A stretch of 64,000 nt of DNA from Rhynchopus sp. YZ270_cl-10 (GCA_964035575.1 OZ037861.1:1240001-1304000), one strand, 5' to 3'; shown: positions 29,823-41,413, numbered from the stretch's first letter. A program made the numbers and translations. The notes: generated by a model from the letters alone, not told the origin.

Positions 29823-32800
29823 CAGGGTCCTCAACCGTAGACAAAGTCTGGCCACAGATTTGTCTAAGTTAAAAAAAAAGGCTAAAAAAAAATTTTCGCG
29901 CTCCGCGCGAAAAGGTCCTGTACAAAGCTAAAAATTGGGGGCTTTTTTTTTTTGTGTTGCTTTTTCGAAACTCGTTAAGTGGTCTTTTCATTTCAATAGA
30001 AGAGTTCGACAAATGAACAATCACACCCCACCCCACCCCTTCGCCCCACCCGTACCCCTAACCCCATTGTCCCCCCAACCTGATAAGCATCACACAGAAA
30101 CTCTAACCTTCTTTCTTTTAAAGGCTTCAAAAATCCTTTGGATTTGGTCAGGCGTAAATTTATTCTCATTTGTCTCTGCCTGTTTGCACATAAGAATGCA
30201 TAGCAGACTTGAATCCAGCAGTTTGTTTCTGTAGCTATTCTTGACGTACTTCATGCCGTTGAAGCAGCGCTCGTCTTCAACTGATGTGACGGGGATTGAC
30301 AACCCAAGCAAAACAAGATCCCTCATAATGGGGTAGGCGTCTCCTGCGGAACTTGTCAAGAATGTTGCGATCAGGTCCGAAGTGTCCTTTGTTGTAGTTC
30401 TCTTCGACAAAACGTCCACCAGGATCCTCCATTCTTTCACAGCTACAGCTTTCTTTGTCTCCAGACTGTTCAGTTCTGGCGACTCCTCAACGAACGGCGT
30501 CGTGTCCACGCTCAGTAACGGCGTTGTTTGAGTGCGCGATATCACAGTATGCTCCGTCTTGGAGTACTCTGGTCTCCCATGCGTCTTCTCGCCCACAACA
30601 TCGTACTTTTTGTACTCGAGTGTATGCAGCTCAGTAAATTCCTCGATGAGCTTCTTCACCTCGGTGTTGCCGTAGATCGCCAGCCCGTCCGCGTTAGCAG
30701 GGAGGTTGCGGATGTCGAATACTGAGAAGCATCTCACAATGTCCATGTTCACGAATCGTTCACTGAGGCACTTCAGCAGCTCCTTGAGGTATGGCTTGCA
30801 GACCGTGTCGTGATGAATCGCAAAGTTCCGACGGGAAAGTTTTGTACCGTGGCATTGATTATACCTCGGTACCCATTCTGGGTAGAACGGGAACATGTTC
30901 GGGTTGGTTTCAAGCAACGACAATGACGTAACACATTTGTCGATGTGGCTGCAAACGGTGAGCAGGTTTGTGTTCCTGCTCTGGAGCGACGTCGACAGCA
31001 CGTTCAACTCGTCCAGGACCACCGTCATGAAGGACAACGTTGCAAAAAAAACCGGGCTCTTTGATGTGCTGCGCGATGAACGGTGCTTCCACGTCGCCGG
31101 CCTCTCCAAGCTTGCACAGGGCGCTGTGCACGGCGGGGTACTCCTTGCGGACGGTGCTGCAACACCTGCCGTTGGTGAGCCACCGGGTGTCACCCGGCTT
31201 TGCGATGAGGATGTCACAGTACTCACACAAGTCGCGAAGTTCCTCCAGCATCTCCTCCAGGGTGTCGAGCTTAATCTTGGATCCCGAAAAAAAAACCCAC
31301 ACCCACCGCAGGCCGTCGAAGAACCGGGTAATCTCCGGCGATTTCCCCTCTGCCGCTGCTTCTGGGCCACAGAGTGCGAGGGAGTGTGCGTAGCACCAGG
31401 TGAAGAGGGCGCCTGGGTTTATGTCTGCACGGATTTGTTGTTGGCAGCCCTTGTTCGAGGAACGCATTGCCGATGCGCCATCAAACGAGCATCCACTCAT
31501 CTTCCCGTAGTCGAGCCCGAGCTGGTCTATCCACTTCGTCAGCAACGACGCGTAACCAGCCCCCGTCTGGTCCTTCAGCTCACCCATCATGATGAGCTTC
31601 TCGACGGGGGTGGCACCGACCATGTATCGCACGACGAAGACGAGTTGCTCCTTCTTGCTGACGTCGCGTGAGCAATCCCCCGACAGGCCCCAGAAACGGG
31701 AGGCTTTGACCTGCTTGAGGAGGTCTTCTGTCAACACCTCCGTGATGCAGGACATGATCTCTAAGACTGCACCGCAGCTGAGATAGCGTATTTGTTGTCT
31801 GAGGTATGCCTCCATGTCGGTGCACTCCAGCTTGTCTGCGAAAAAACTCAGAAACTCCTCCAAGTTAGAGTGCCCTACACCTTTGCGCGCGAGGAAAACA
31901 ATAACCTCAATGCATATTTTCAGCATTTTTTGGTTGAACTCGACTTCTTTGTCGCTGTTGGCGTGCAACGTGTGAAGCACGGTTCCATTGGAAGCCTGCA
32001 GAGCGGCAGCCTTCACGAGACGTTGGTGTTTGGGGTCGCCTGCATGCGCAGGGAGGTCTCTGGCGAGCTTGGTCTTTGCATGAGAGAAAGCACCACAATA
32101 CAAGCACTTGAACTTGTCTTCACCCACCACCAACCAGGGGGAAAAACGGTTCAAATGGCCCTGCACCGTGCTCTCCCGCAGACCCATACAACCTTTCTCC
32201 TGCGCTTCGCGTTTACGTTTCAGCGTGTTGGTGGAGTCGGTGTTCGCTGGTGCGGTCGTGGTGTTCGTGAGGTTGGGATTGTTCGTGTTGGAGTGCGTGG
32301 GACCTAAGAAGACAACATCGCCGTCAGAAGAGTACTCGTCGACATCATCGATTTCCATTGCTGCCTCGGGTTGCTCGGATGCTGCGTTGCGTCTCACTGG
32401 CACACATTGCTCCTCCTCCTCTTCTTCGGACGTTGAATCCACGTACTTAACAGCACTCACCTGTGGAGCCATCATCACCACACGTTTCTTCACCTTCTTG
32501 CCTTGCGACACCTGGCTCTGCACAGACACGGCAGAGGCATCGCTGTCTCCCCCCTTCTCTGCTTCGTTCATGGCGAACTCATGCGCCTCCGCAACGATCG
32601 TCAGGATCGTCTTCCGCTTGCTCCCCTCCCTGTCGTCGTCCGCCAGTTTGGCGCGATCAAACTCCTTCAACCAGAGTTTGAGCACCTTGTTGGTGTCGTT
32701 CTGGTGGTTTTTAAACCCCCTCACCGTCCCCTCCGCCACAAGAAAAAGGTGAAGGGAAGCGAGCCGGGGTGTCGGACCATCGGGGATGGACTTGTACTTG

Positions 32801-33194
32801 CCTGAAGACCACAGGTCGTAGTGCGTATCCCCTTTGTTGGGTTCCACCACACGTACCACAGGTGCCGCAACAGCTCCCTTCTTGAACATGGACACGATGG
32901 TGGGCTGTGCTTTGGAGGTCTTGGCAGTGGCAGGCATTTTTGCGGATGAGTTTGTTCAATTGTAGTTAGTCTGAGGAGGTGGCTTGTGTGGGTGGGTACA
33001 GTGGGGTCCGCGCAGGTGAGGACTGAGGGAGTCTTGAGGGAACTCATTTTTTTTTTTGTTTTCAGTAAAGCTTCTTCTCTTTCAAACCACCCAAAAACCC
33101 AAAACCCAGGTTTTGTCTAACTTAGACAAAGCGTTTTTCAAAAAAAAAAAAATTGTCTAAGTTAAGGCCTAACTTAGACAGGTTGAGGACCCTG
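29823..33194 (-). mobile_element. hAT-family DNA transposon, nearly intact, perfect 8-bp target duplication
   Basis: 3,372 bp. The ends CAGGGTCCTCAACC and GGTTGAGGACCCTG are inverted repeats, with TTGTCTAAGTTA motifs repeated inside both ends. It is flanked by CCTGGGAA on both sides (29815-29822 and 33195-33202). It encodes one transposase on the minus strand. The target lies at the edge of a foldback element starting CCTGGGAAATAAAG. Confidence 0.92.
30090..32937 (-). CDS. hAT transposase (zinc finger, DUF4371-like core, hAT C-terminal domain) with one frameshift
   Basis: Read from ATG 32937, the first frame gives a basic/acidic N-terminus with KKGAVAAPV-type start, a BED/TTF-like zinc finger (FKCLYCGAFSHAKTKLARDLPAH, near residue 280), the core with WGLSGDCSRD, MSGCSFDGASAM, FTWCYAHSLAL and DTRWLTN. 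The frame is lost at a run of eight T (minus strand; 31044-31051 on +). The second frame continues directly from there (FFATLSFMTVVLDELN) to the C-terminal hAT domain (AGDAYPIMRDLVLLGLSIPVTSVEDERCF...YRNKLLD). One extra T in the homopolymer explains everything; it could be a real mutation or a sequencing slip. Total about 945 residues. Confidence 0.85.
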
Positions 33195-33485
33195 CCTGGG
33201 AAATAAAGTTGTAGGTGGACTCGTGAAGAAAAAGTGCGACATAATCTGGACTTTAATCTGTAGAAGGGACATAAAGTCTTTAAATACCTTGTTTATTTCC
33301 CCGATTTGTGTACCTGTTTTGTATGGAGTTTGTGAGAAAGGGGACAAAAAGTACTTTATTTCTGAATTTTCACTTTAAATCCTGAGTGCCAGGCATTGTG
33401 ATGTTGTGTTGTGTTGATAAACCTATTATTTGCATCTATATGTCACACTTTCTTGACGAGTCCACCTACAACTATATTTCCACGG
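33195..33485. repeat. Foldback element M1
   Basis: The inverted ends are CCTGGGAAATAAAGTTGTAG and CTACAACTATATTTCCACGG, extended inward by GTGGACTCGT/ACGAGTCCAC. The interior is non-coding. The hAT element to the left inserted at its left edge. Confidence 0.65.
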
Positions 33486-33502
33486 TAATAAAAAAATGTA
33501 TT

Positions 33503-33908
33503 AGGGCACGGTAATTTTTTTTCTTGGTAAGCGTCAGACCACTTCTCAAAAAAAAGTACGCACGCACGCAAAAAAAAATTATACAGTAAAAAAAATTATG
33601 AGTGGTGAAAAAAATTATAGAGGAAAATTATAGTGGGGGAAATACAGGTACCAAAAATATTTTCCCACCAATTTTTGCCCACAAAAAATCGGGGAGAATT
33701 TTTTTTGATTTCGGCTCTCAGGAGTCTGTGTGTGCTGTGATGGGGTCAATTTGCTCTGAAAAATGTACATTTTTTACCTAAAATACATTGTTGAGTTATT
33801 GAGGGTCCCCCCTTATATTTTTTTTTTTCTGCATAATTTTTTTCCCTGGAATCTCAAAAAAAAAGTACGCACGCAGACGCTTACCAAAAATAAAAATTAC
33901 CGTGCCCT
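33503..33908. repeat. Foldback element M2
   Basis: Inverted ends AGGGCACGGTAATTTTT / AAAAATTACCGTGCCCT, followed inward by TTGGTAAGCGTC / GACGCTTACCAA. AAAGTACGCACGC occurs near both ends in direct orientation. AT-rich and non-coding. Confidence 0.7.
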
Positions 33909-33910
33909 TA

Positions 33911-34057
33911 CGTGAATTATTTCCGCATTTATTTACCTCGTAGAATTTTTCACCACCTCGTGTGCGTTGTAGTCCCTCGCTGCGCTCGGGACTACAACTT
34001 CGCCCACTCGGTGGTGAAAATTTTCAACTCGGTAAATAAAACGAAAATTAATTCACG
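33911..34057. repeat. Palindromic MITE M3
   Basis: The arms CGTGAATTATTT.. / ..AAAATTAATTCACG enclose CACCACCTCGTG / CGGTGGTG and a central hairpin tip CCCTCGCTGCGCTCGGG. It is followed by GTAATAAATAGTTATT. Confidence 0.7.
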
Positions 34058-34082
34058 GTAATAAATAGTTATTTTATTCCCC

Positions 34083-34432
34083 TGGGAAATAAAGTATACG
34101 AAGGATTTGGCACTTTTAGCGGGATTTTATTTAATGATAATTTCACGCTAAATTTTGGTACATGTAGGTAGTAGGGCTGGAGGGACCGTCCAGCCTTTTT
34201 TAGCCTCCCTCCAGCCTCCTCAATCCCGCCAGCCCCTCAGCGGGCCTATCTAGGGGTCCGCGGGACCCGGTAGCGCTGGCGGGAGGGTAATGAGAGCTTT
34301 TTTTTTTTTTTTTTCACGCTCTTTTTTTTTTTTTTCCCTGAGAGCTTCCTGTGAGGACACATACTCGTTAGTTATTGCACAATAAATAAGTCACGCTAAA
34401 AGTGCCAAATCCTTTCGTATACTTTATTTCCC
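34083..34432. repeat. Foldback element M4
   Basis: About 37-bp inverted ends: GGGAAATAAAGTATACGAAG and CTTTCGTATACTTTATTTCC, continuing into GGATTTGGCACTTTTAGCG. The interior holds poly-T runs and GC-rich CCAGCC repeats. Confidence 0.75.
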
Positions 34433-34448
34433 GTGAAAGAAAATTACG

Positions 34449-34614
34449 TATTCACCTCCTTTTAGCGGATTATTTTGCGATACTTCACTTATTTTTTTCC
34501 CAGGCTCGTGCACTCAATTTGCCTCGCTTCGCTCGGCAAATTAAGTAGCCCTCGCCTGGGAAAAAAATGCGTGAAGTTATCGCAAAATAAAACCCCGCTA
34601 AAAGGAGGTGAATA
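34449..34614. repeat. Palindromic MITE M5
   Basis: Arms TATTCACCTCCTTTTAGCGG / CCGCTAAAAGGAGGTGAATA, then ATTTTGCGATA / TATCGCAAAAT. The central tip is CCTCGCTTCGCTCGG inside AATTTG/CAAATT. It is followed by AATAGTTATT. Confidence 0.8.
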
Positions 34615-34698
34615 AATAGTTATTTTTTCACGCCAGTGGCGTGATTTTTTTTTTTTTTTTTTTTCACTGTATTTTTGTACAGGAAAAACAGCATTAAT

Positions 34699-34832
34699 GG
34701 GGGGTCCGGCGAATATAGGTCCAGTCCAGTCCAGTCCGGTCAATATCGGTTTTTTTTCCAGGCTTGGAAAAGTAGTTGTCCAAAAAAAATTTTTCAAAAA
34801 AAAAAATTTTTTTTTTTTTTTGACAACTACTT
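34699..34832. repeat. Dispersed repeat (GTCCA tandem, AAGTAGTTGTC hairpin), copy 1
   Basis: GGGGTCCGGCGAATATAGG, three CCAGT units, then CCAGGCTTGGAAAAGTAGTT and GACAACTACTT around an A/T run. Copy 2 is at 36091-36203; a related inverted fragment is near 35860-35910. Confidence 0.7.
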
Positions 34833-34901
34833 CAGGCTCTCCGCTAGGATTTCCGATTTTGAAAATATTCTGTTGATGGTCCACGTTGGTGGGGTACATG
34901 C

Positions 34902-34930
34902 TTGCGCCGCAGGCGCACGGTACGCAACTT
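34902..34930 (-). repeat. Dispersed internal module, partial copy
   Basis: Only the tail, GTTGCGTACCGTGCGCC with TGCGGCGC, is present, on the minus strand. Confidence 0.5.
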
Positions 34931-35140
34931 TTTTTTTTACCAACGCCCGATTTTGACTTTTTTGGGACGTTTGAGCACTCACCTCTCCAGATCTTCTTCT
35001 CCTGAGCTTTTTTGACAGGTAGAACGGGTCTGAACCACTTAGCAGAACTTTTTTTTTTTTTCTTTTTTTCCCCATTTTCAAAAAGTTCTGTTGACAATCA
35101 ACAGAACTTTAGTACCTAGCGGAGTGCCTGAACTACTTTT

Positions 35141-35181
<41 letters not shown>

Positions 35182-35380
35182 CTTTCTTTTTTTTGCATTT
35201 TTGGATTTTTTTTCATGCTTTTTCTGTAACCTCTCTCTCTTTTACGGCAGGTGACCGGTTGAGGCGATACTTCCGGACTGAGGAAGGGCATTCTTTTACT
35301 TTTTTATTTGCCTGGAGGGGGTACGGGGCGGCCTCTTGTAAGTTTGTTTTTGTTTGTAGTCTTTTGTTGGTTTAGGGGCG

Positions 35381-35592
35381 TTTTCAAGCCTGGAAAAAAT
35401 TTTTTTTTGGGCTGACCTTGGGACCTTGTGTACCGAAAAATTCAAAAAACGGCAAAATTTTGATGTTTTGAGCATCTGTGGGTGAATCATATGCACTGCT
35501 ACAGTGGCCTATTATTGGGTGTTTTCCTTAGCAAATTCCTTCACAAAACTCATTTTTGATTTTGGCAAAGGCAAATTTCAGGCCAAAAAAAA
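35381..35592. repeat. 212-bp dispersed repeat, copy 1 (copy 2 at 39239)
   Basis: From TTCAAGCCTGG to GGCAAATTTCAGGCC, it is essentially identical to 39239-39450. A shorter related piece occurs at 35990-36070. Confidence 0.85.
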
Positions 35593-36090
35593 GTCACCCC
35601 TGGTAGTGGGTCCTTGGGTGTCCAAACATGCCAAAAACACAAAAAAATTGATGTTTTGGCCTTCTGTGGGCACCTAAAACGCACTTCTCTGCCCAAGAAA
35701 AATGAATCATTCACATTTCAGAGGTCCTGCATGAAAATGCCCATTTGAGCCCAAATTTTCGGTTTTTTTTCAACATTTCTTCAACACAGGCCCCGCCAGG
35801 TGGTCCGGGCGTCCAAAAAAAAAAATTTTTTTTTTTGCGAAAATTTTTTTTTTCGACAACTACTTTTCCAAGCCTGAAACCGATATTGACCGATATTGAC
35901 CAACATTGGCTTTTACTCTACGACGGACTCTCTTCAGATACCGACTATTTTTACGTAGAAAAAAAAGTTTTTTTTTCGACAACTACTTTTTCAGGCCTGG
36001 AAAAAAAATTTTTTTTTGGGCCTGACCTTGGGACCTTGTGCACCGAAAAATTCAAAAAAAAACCAAAATTTTGGGGGGTCCAGCGAATAT

Positions 36091-36203
36091 AGGGGGGTCC
36101 GGCGAATATAGGTCCAGTCCAGTCCAGTCCGGTCAATATCGGTTTTTTTTCCAGGCTTGGAAAAGTAGTTGTCCAAAAAAAATTTTTTTTTTTGACAACT
36201 ACA
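36091..36203. repeat. Dispersed repeat (GTCCA tandem, AAGTAGTTGTC hairpin), copy 2
   Basis: Direct copy of 34699-34832 with a shorter A/T core. Confidence 0.7.
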
Positions 36204-36463
36204 CGGTGGCCCTACGAACCCTATTTGGGGTACCCCGCGGGGTACCCCAAATGGGGTTCGCGCGGGGTACCCCGCGCGGACCCGCGGGGTACCCCCCTTA
36301 CGAACCCAGGGTCCGTGCGGGGTACGTAGCGGGGTACCCCACCGCTTTAGGGTACCCCGCGGGGTACCCCGCTACGAAGTCTAGGGTACGTAACGGGGTA
36401 CCCCGCTACGAACCCTAGACTTCGTAGCGGGGTACCCCGCGGGGTACCCCCCACACCCGGTGG
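36204..36463. repeat. Palindrome array of GGGGTACCCC units, copy 1
   Basis: Nearly every 10-25 bases is a self-complementary block: GGGGTACCCC and CCCCGCGGGG, with TACGAACCC / GGGTTCGTA as paired arms. It begins CGGTGGCCCTACGAACCC, whose complement ends the array at 38604-38796, so the two are one family in opposite orientation. Confidence 0.85.
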
Positions 36464-36711
36464 CTATTGCCTCCCAGGGAAAGGGACTCTCGAAAATTTT
36501 TTTTTTGCCCTATATAGGGCTAATTTCGACGATTTGAGGCCATTAAAAGCAAAATTTGGCACATTTGGGCATCTGTGGGGGTCTAAAAACGCGATTTTAC
36601 GCCCACCCCATTTTTCGTAGACAAGTCGACTTTTGGACCACTTTTTCGCAAAAAAAAATTTCTTCAAAGGTCAATGTGAGGTGTTCTTTGGATTTTTGGG
36701 TCATCATTTTT

Positions 36712-37206
36712 TTACAGTTGGAGGGGCACCGCGTCATTCTTGTCCCACCAGTGATGGAGACTGTGACAGTACGCGTTGGCCGTGATCCCCTCCTTCAGCT
36801 TCTCCATGCACCACTCAAACATATGCGCAGCAACTCTGGCCCTGATGAACAGGGGAAGACACTGTTCCTGCTCCCCCTTGTGCCAATAACGCCATGGTAT
36901 ATTCGCACAGCGGAAATGACACAATTCGCTAAGGCTGTAAAATAACCACGGCGTTACCTCCCCTGTCAACGCCCCCTGCGATGCCTTCTCCGCCATTCTT
37001 TGCGCGACAGTGCGCACCTGGTCACCGGTGAAATTCTTCTCGCTAAACGAGGAAGGAGCCACAGAGAGGAGAAGAGTTGTGGTGGGTTTGTCTATGACCT
37101 TGAAGACGTAGGTCATAAATCCCTTGCAGTCATGCAGCGCGGGCGTGACGAACCGGACCTCTGGAGCCACAGTCGCAAGACGTGAAGTGTAACCCGCAGC
37201 TGCCAT
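36712..37206 (-). CDS. Hypothetical protein, 164 residues
   Basis: I do not recognise this protein. From the ATG at 37206 (a GTG 27 bases upstream would also be in frame), the composition is that of a normal globular protein and no repeat underlies it: FVTPALHDCKGFMTYVFKVI, GEVTPWLFYSLSELCHF and several Trp, Cys and His residues. No signal peptide or membrane segment is seen. It sits alone among repeats and could be a transposon or gene fragment; no intron signals were worked out. Confidence 0.4.
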   Translation of the reverse strand: MAAAGYTSRLATVAPEVRFVTPALHDCKGFMTYVFKVIDKPTTTLLLSVAPSSFSEKNFTGDQVRTVAQRMAEKASQGALTGEVTPWLFYSLSELCHFRCANIPWRYWHKGEQEQCLPLFIRARVAAHMFEWCMEKLKEGITANAYCHSLHHWWDKNDAVPLQL

Positions 37207-38511
37207 TCGCCCAGGTTCAGACGTACCTGCCACTTTCGACGCTGATCAGCGCAAGGGACATCCGCATTCGCACCCGCCCCCCGCCCAAAGGCCCTATATT
37301 CGGATCCGAATATAGGCCGAATATCATATTCGCTTTCGAGGTATGCCTAGGGCTATGCTGCACGCGTACGCCGCACTACGCCGTGCGCACGGCCCTTATT
37401 CAACGTAGGAAGCCTAGCTCCTATACGTTGCCCTTTGTTGTACTGTACCAGCCCCTATGCGCAGGGGGTTATCCCGGATTACAGCGCACTTCGAGAAATG
37501 CGGAGAAACGCGTCTCACCCTCCTCTGATCGACATCATGCGTCGGTTGCCGCCGCAGGCGGAGTGCAACAGGTGCCCCAACGGGCCAAAGTCTCGGGGGT
37601 TTTGCCGGATATTTTTTCATCCTTCACAACAAGTACTGCCGTACATACTGCCGTGCATACTGCCGTGCGCCGTGCGCAGTGCGCACTTTCTCAGAATTTG
37701 CTGCGCACGCGTGCGCGCGCAGCAGAGGCCTAGGGGGTCAGAAGGGGGAACCCTGCACTTTTTCAGGATTTTGTATTTCTACGCGCAGAGCAGTGTCCGA
37801 CCCCACAAGACACTACCCAAGACCCCCCGGAAAACGTCCTGGGGGCCCGAAAATACCAAAAATAGTGACCAGAAAATCAAAATTCCGAAAAAAAAAAAAG
37901 GGGTCGCGGGTGTACCTTGCCTATTGCTATTTTTTAGCACATAAACGAGATATGGCCATGGCAACAGCCCATGCCTCATATTTTAGGAAGTAAAGGATAC
38001 ATCTTGCCAAATGCCATCTAAGTGCGTTTGAATACAGCCAAAAACAAGACAAGACGGTCACCTGGCATCTGTATTTTGTGGGTCGTAGTGACCCATTACT
38101 ACACACGCTTAGGTACCCACACCATTAATAGGCCAGGGAGTGATCAATTTAGGGAGGAAAATTAGTCAGGTGTAAATTATCAAGCAGATCTGCCGTGACT
38201 GCCTCACCCGGTGCCTCAGGGTACCTCCCCTTCAAAAAAAAACACCTCGTATGACTTTCCAGATATTGCAATGACCAATTCCCCCCTTGGTTTGGCAGTT
38301 CAGTCTGCAATAGCCGGCACGTATATGGATATCCAGTCGTGGACTCGACTAAAGCACCGCCCCGCATCAGCCTCGTCTTCTTTATCTTCTTCAGACCCCA
38401 CGCTCAGATTATTGTGGGAGGAAAGAGACATCCCTCGTGAAGACGGCCAGGCATGCCACAAAATACAGCTGCAAGAGCGGGACGTACTCAAAGCTCACAA
38501 GGGCAAGGAAC
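37207..38511. other. No gene seen; palindromic motifs
   Basis: Contains a perfect 24-bp palindrome at 37293-37316 centred on CGGATCCG, ATACTGCCGT repeats near 37630-37660, and short overlapping frames on both strands that show no domain. Confidence 0.5.
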
Positions 38512-38582
38512 GCCTGTGTACCTGTGTACCTGTGTACCTGTGTACCTGTGTACCTGTGTACCTGTGTACCTGTGTACCTGGG
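38512..38582. repeat. 8-bp minisatellite, unit CTGTGTAC (about 8 copies)
   Basis: Perfect tandem array directly next to the palindrome array at 38604. The unit equals the variant unit at the left edge of the 3413-3745 array. Confidence 0.95.
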
Positions 38583-38603
38583 GTGCCCTAGTGCCAGAGT
38601 CAA

Positions 38604-38796
38604 GGGTTCGTCGGGGGGTACGTAGCGGGGTACCCCGCTACGAACCCTAGGGTCCGTGCGGGGTACCCCGTTACGAACCCAACCCCGTAATGGGGTACCC
38701 CGCGGGGTACCCCATTACGAACCCTAGGGTTCGTAGCGGGGTACCCCGCGGGGTACCCCGCTACGAACGTACCCTGAGGGTTCGTAAGGGCCACCG
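38604..38796. repeat. Palindrome array of GGGGTACCCC units, copy 2 (inverted)
   Basis: Self-complementary blocks as in 36204-36463, including CGTAGCGGGGTACCCCGCTA and GTAATGGGGTACCCC pairs. It ends GGGTTCGTAAGGGCCACCG. Confidence 0.85.
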
Positions 38797-39238
38797 TGAG
38801 TACTTCACGTACTTTTTTTTTAAAAAAAAAAGTAAAAAAGTACGTGACGAAAAATGGAAAAAAAAAGTACTTTTTTTTTTTTGAAAAAAAAAAAGTACTT
38901 TTTTACCCATTTGGGTGTGGGTTCATATTTCGTGAAAATTTTAGTCACTAAAATTTTGTCCATTTTTCTGTATATCGCCCACCACAGAATGGGCGGATTC
39001 CGGAAATGCAAATGCGGGTGTTTTCGGGCATTTTTATGGCCGAAAACGCTCCAATATTTTCACGTACGTTGATTTTCACGTGGAAAAAAAAGTACTTTTT
39101 TTCGTTTTTTTTTCGAAATCACGTAAATCACGTAAAATTTTTTTTCAAAAAACGTCACGTACGTGAAGTATCACGTAACCCGATTTTTGGAAAAAAAGTA
39201 CTTTTTTTTTCGTCACGTACTTTCTACATCCATGTACT
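38797..39238. other. Non-coding, CACGTAC / AAAAGTACTTTT-rich
   Basis: Many AAAAGTAC, GTACTTTT and CACGTA motifs. Near 38978-39018 a block with GGCGGATTCCGGAAATGCAA also occurs at 12330-12362 inside the TIR element there. Confidence 0.5.
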
Positions 39239-39450
39239 TTTTCAAGCCTGGAAAAATTTTTTTTTTGGGCTGACCTTGGGACCTTGTGTACCGAAAAATT
39301 CAAAAAACGGCAAAATTTTGATGTTTTGAGCATCTGTGGGTGAATCATATGCACTGCTACAGTGGCCTATTATTGGGTGTTTTCCTTAGCAAATTCCTTC
39401 ACAAAACTCATTTTTGATTTTGGCAAAGGCAAATTTCAGGCCAAAAAAAA
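39239..39450. repeat. 212-bp dispersed repeat, copy 2
   Basis: Essentially identical to 35381-35592. Confidence 0.85.
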
Positions 39451-40332
39451 TCGCCGGGGGGCTTTGCCCCCCAAACCCCCCACTGGGGGGCGTAAAGCAT
39501 ACGCCCCCCAGACCCCCCTATGCAATTGGGGGCCTGCGGCGCAGTTCGGAGCTCGAGTGTTTACCTAACCAGCCGGTCTGCACATTGATGCCGGGAAGGG
39601 ATACGACGCGCGAGCGACTCCCTGCCTCCCTTTTTTCTGGATGTGTTGCTTCATTGAGTTCCGTGCGTCCAGTGGTGGGGTCACTTCGCCTGACAAAACT
39701 AAATTTTTTTTGTGTAAAATTCATACAAGTATAACGGCCGTCACGACGGGAAAATTTTTTTTTTTGTCGGGGAGGTTACGGTAGTGAAGAAAATCTGAAA
39801 AAATTAACGGCCGTGAAATATTTCCACGCTTTTTGCTTGTTTCTTCTTTTTCGTTCGTAGACAGGGCCAGACCCCTTTCCCATCACTCCCAAGTCATTCT
39901 TGGGGGGTAAAAGCAACATATAAAGTGCAAAAAAAGTCGGCCCCACTGCGATCGAGAAGCTGACGACACGAATGAGCACTTATGGTGGTCTTGCCCTGCC
40001 TGCGATGCTATACGCTCAGATCCTAGTTTCCACTCCGTCACAACTGCTGACAGGTCGCCGTGGCCTACTGTGTGTCGAACTGCGGAGTTATCCCTACTGC
40101 CCTGAAGGACAGTATTGATGCTACCTCCAGCGTCTGATGGGGAGCACACATCAATACTGTGAGACGAACCTCACCTGTGTTGAACCATTTGCGGTGTTCT
40201 TCAGCTTACAGTGCAAAGTCTTCCGACAGAATCAGCACACTATTGAACAACTATCCTCCGTCTTTTTTGTCGGAAAATAGACCGCATCACGTTTTGCACA
40301 CCTCTGGATCTTCTTCGCGACGTTAGTGAGAT
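39451..40332. other. No gene seen
   Basis: Begins with GGGGGGCTTTGCCCCCC, a GC hairpin. A CCAGTGGTGGGGTCA block at 39670 resembles the complement of 12310-12330. No coding region is convincing. Confidence 0.45.
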
Positions 40333-40782
40333 ATGCGCAGAGGGAGGGGCCCACCCTTTTGTTCCCGTGAACTTGTACTGTTTGCCCGATGTTTTCTTTC
40401 CAACCTGCCTGTGACATGCGTGGAACTTGCCATTGACTTGGAAATTTTCCACAGGATCTACGTTCTCCGGCCAACCTCTAACATTAGAGAACGGGCCGCC
40501 GCCTTGCGCACATTGCTCAACAAGCTTCACCGCCTGTGCAAAGCCCTTGGGATTCAAAACCCATTTCCTGCATCTGCCATCTCCTCCTCACGGGGCCTCC
40601 GGTCCATTGGCGCACCCGGACTTATTGGCTACGACCGTCGCCCAGTTTTTACGTACCCGCGCTACACCATGCACATGCTCGAACACGTCATCGTACGTGC
40701 CAAAATTACGAACTCCGGCTGGGGAAATGACATCATCCCTGACAACAAACTTGTAGAAGCCAGCGCAGCTGATGCTGTGTGA
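40333..40782 (+). CDS. Doubtful ORF, 149 residues
   Basis: The composition is plausible (LPVTCVELAIDLEIFHRIYV, ERAAALRTLLNKLHRLCKAL) but I recognise no domain, and opposite-strand frames of 105 residues overlap it. It may be part of a decayed element. An imperfect hairpin follows at 40790-40830. Confidence 0.25.
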   Translation: MRRGRGPPFCSRELVLFARCFLSNLPVTCVELAIDLEIFHRIYVLRPTSNIRERAAALRTLLNKLHRLCKALGIQNPFPASAISSSRGLRSIGAPGLIGYDRRPVFTYPRYTMHMLEHVIVRAKITNSGWGNDIIPDNKLVEASAADAV

Positions 40783-41413
40783 TAACGAATATGATAAGGT
40801 GACTAAGCACGAGAGGCTTAGGGTCATCTTATAAACTTTTCTTCTTTCTTTGGCACAAAAGCGATGAACGGGTTGAGTGAGTCCAAACACATCCTTCTCG
40901 GGCAAAGAGTAATAAGAGGTTGTGAGACGCTCGGGACGCTGCGAATTCAGTATGCAGAACTGAAAGGCAGTGTTGAAACCAGAAGATTACAGATGGCGGG
41001 TCAGATGCTGTGTCACTTACCCCATCAGGTAGATGAGAGCCAGCACCTTCAGAGCAATTTAAATTGAGAGTTCAAAAAATTCTGGGGGGGAAATCCAGAT
41101 TTTTTATTACTTTATTCGTCTTTTTGCTGATGTCACGTACAATTTCTACAGGTGGCAGTGAAATAAGAATAGTATTATTCAACTCACGTAAAATAAAGTT
41201 TTGGTTATAAAATATCCGTGTCAGCTACTGGGATTGAGTTACTTGCGCTCAGAAATGCATATTTTTGACCGGAATGATTTGTGAGTGTATTGATGTGTTT
41301 GTTCACAGGTGCCAACCGGTTTTAACACAGGGTCGCGAGTGCACGCGATAACGTGCCGCGAACTGCGTGTGTGAGTGATGCTGCCCAGCACGCACACTCC
41401 ATTTGTACCCGGA

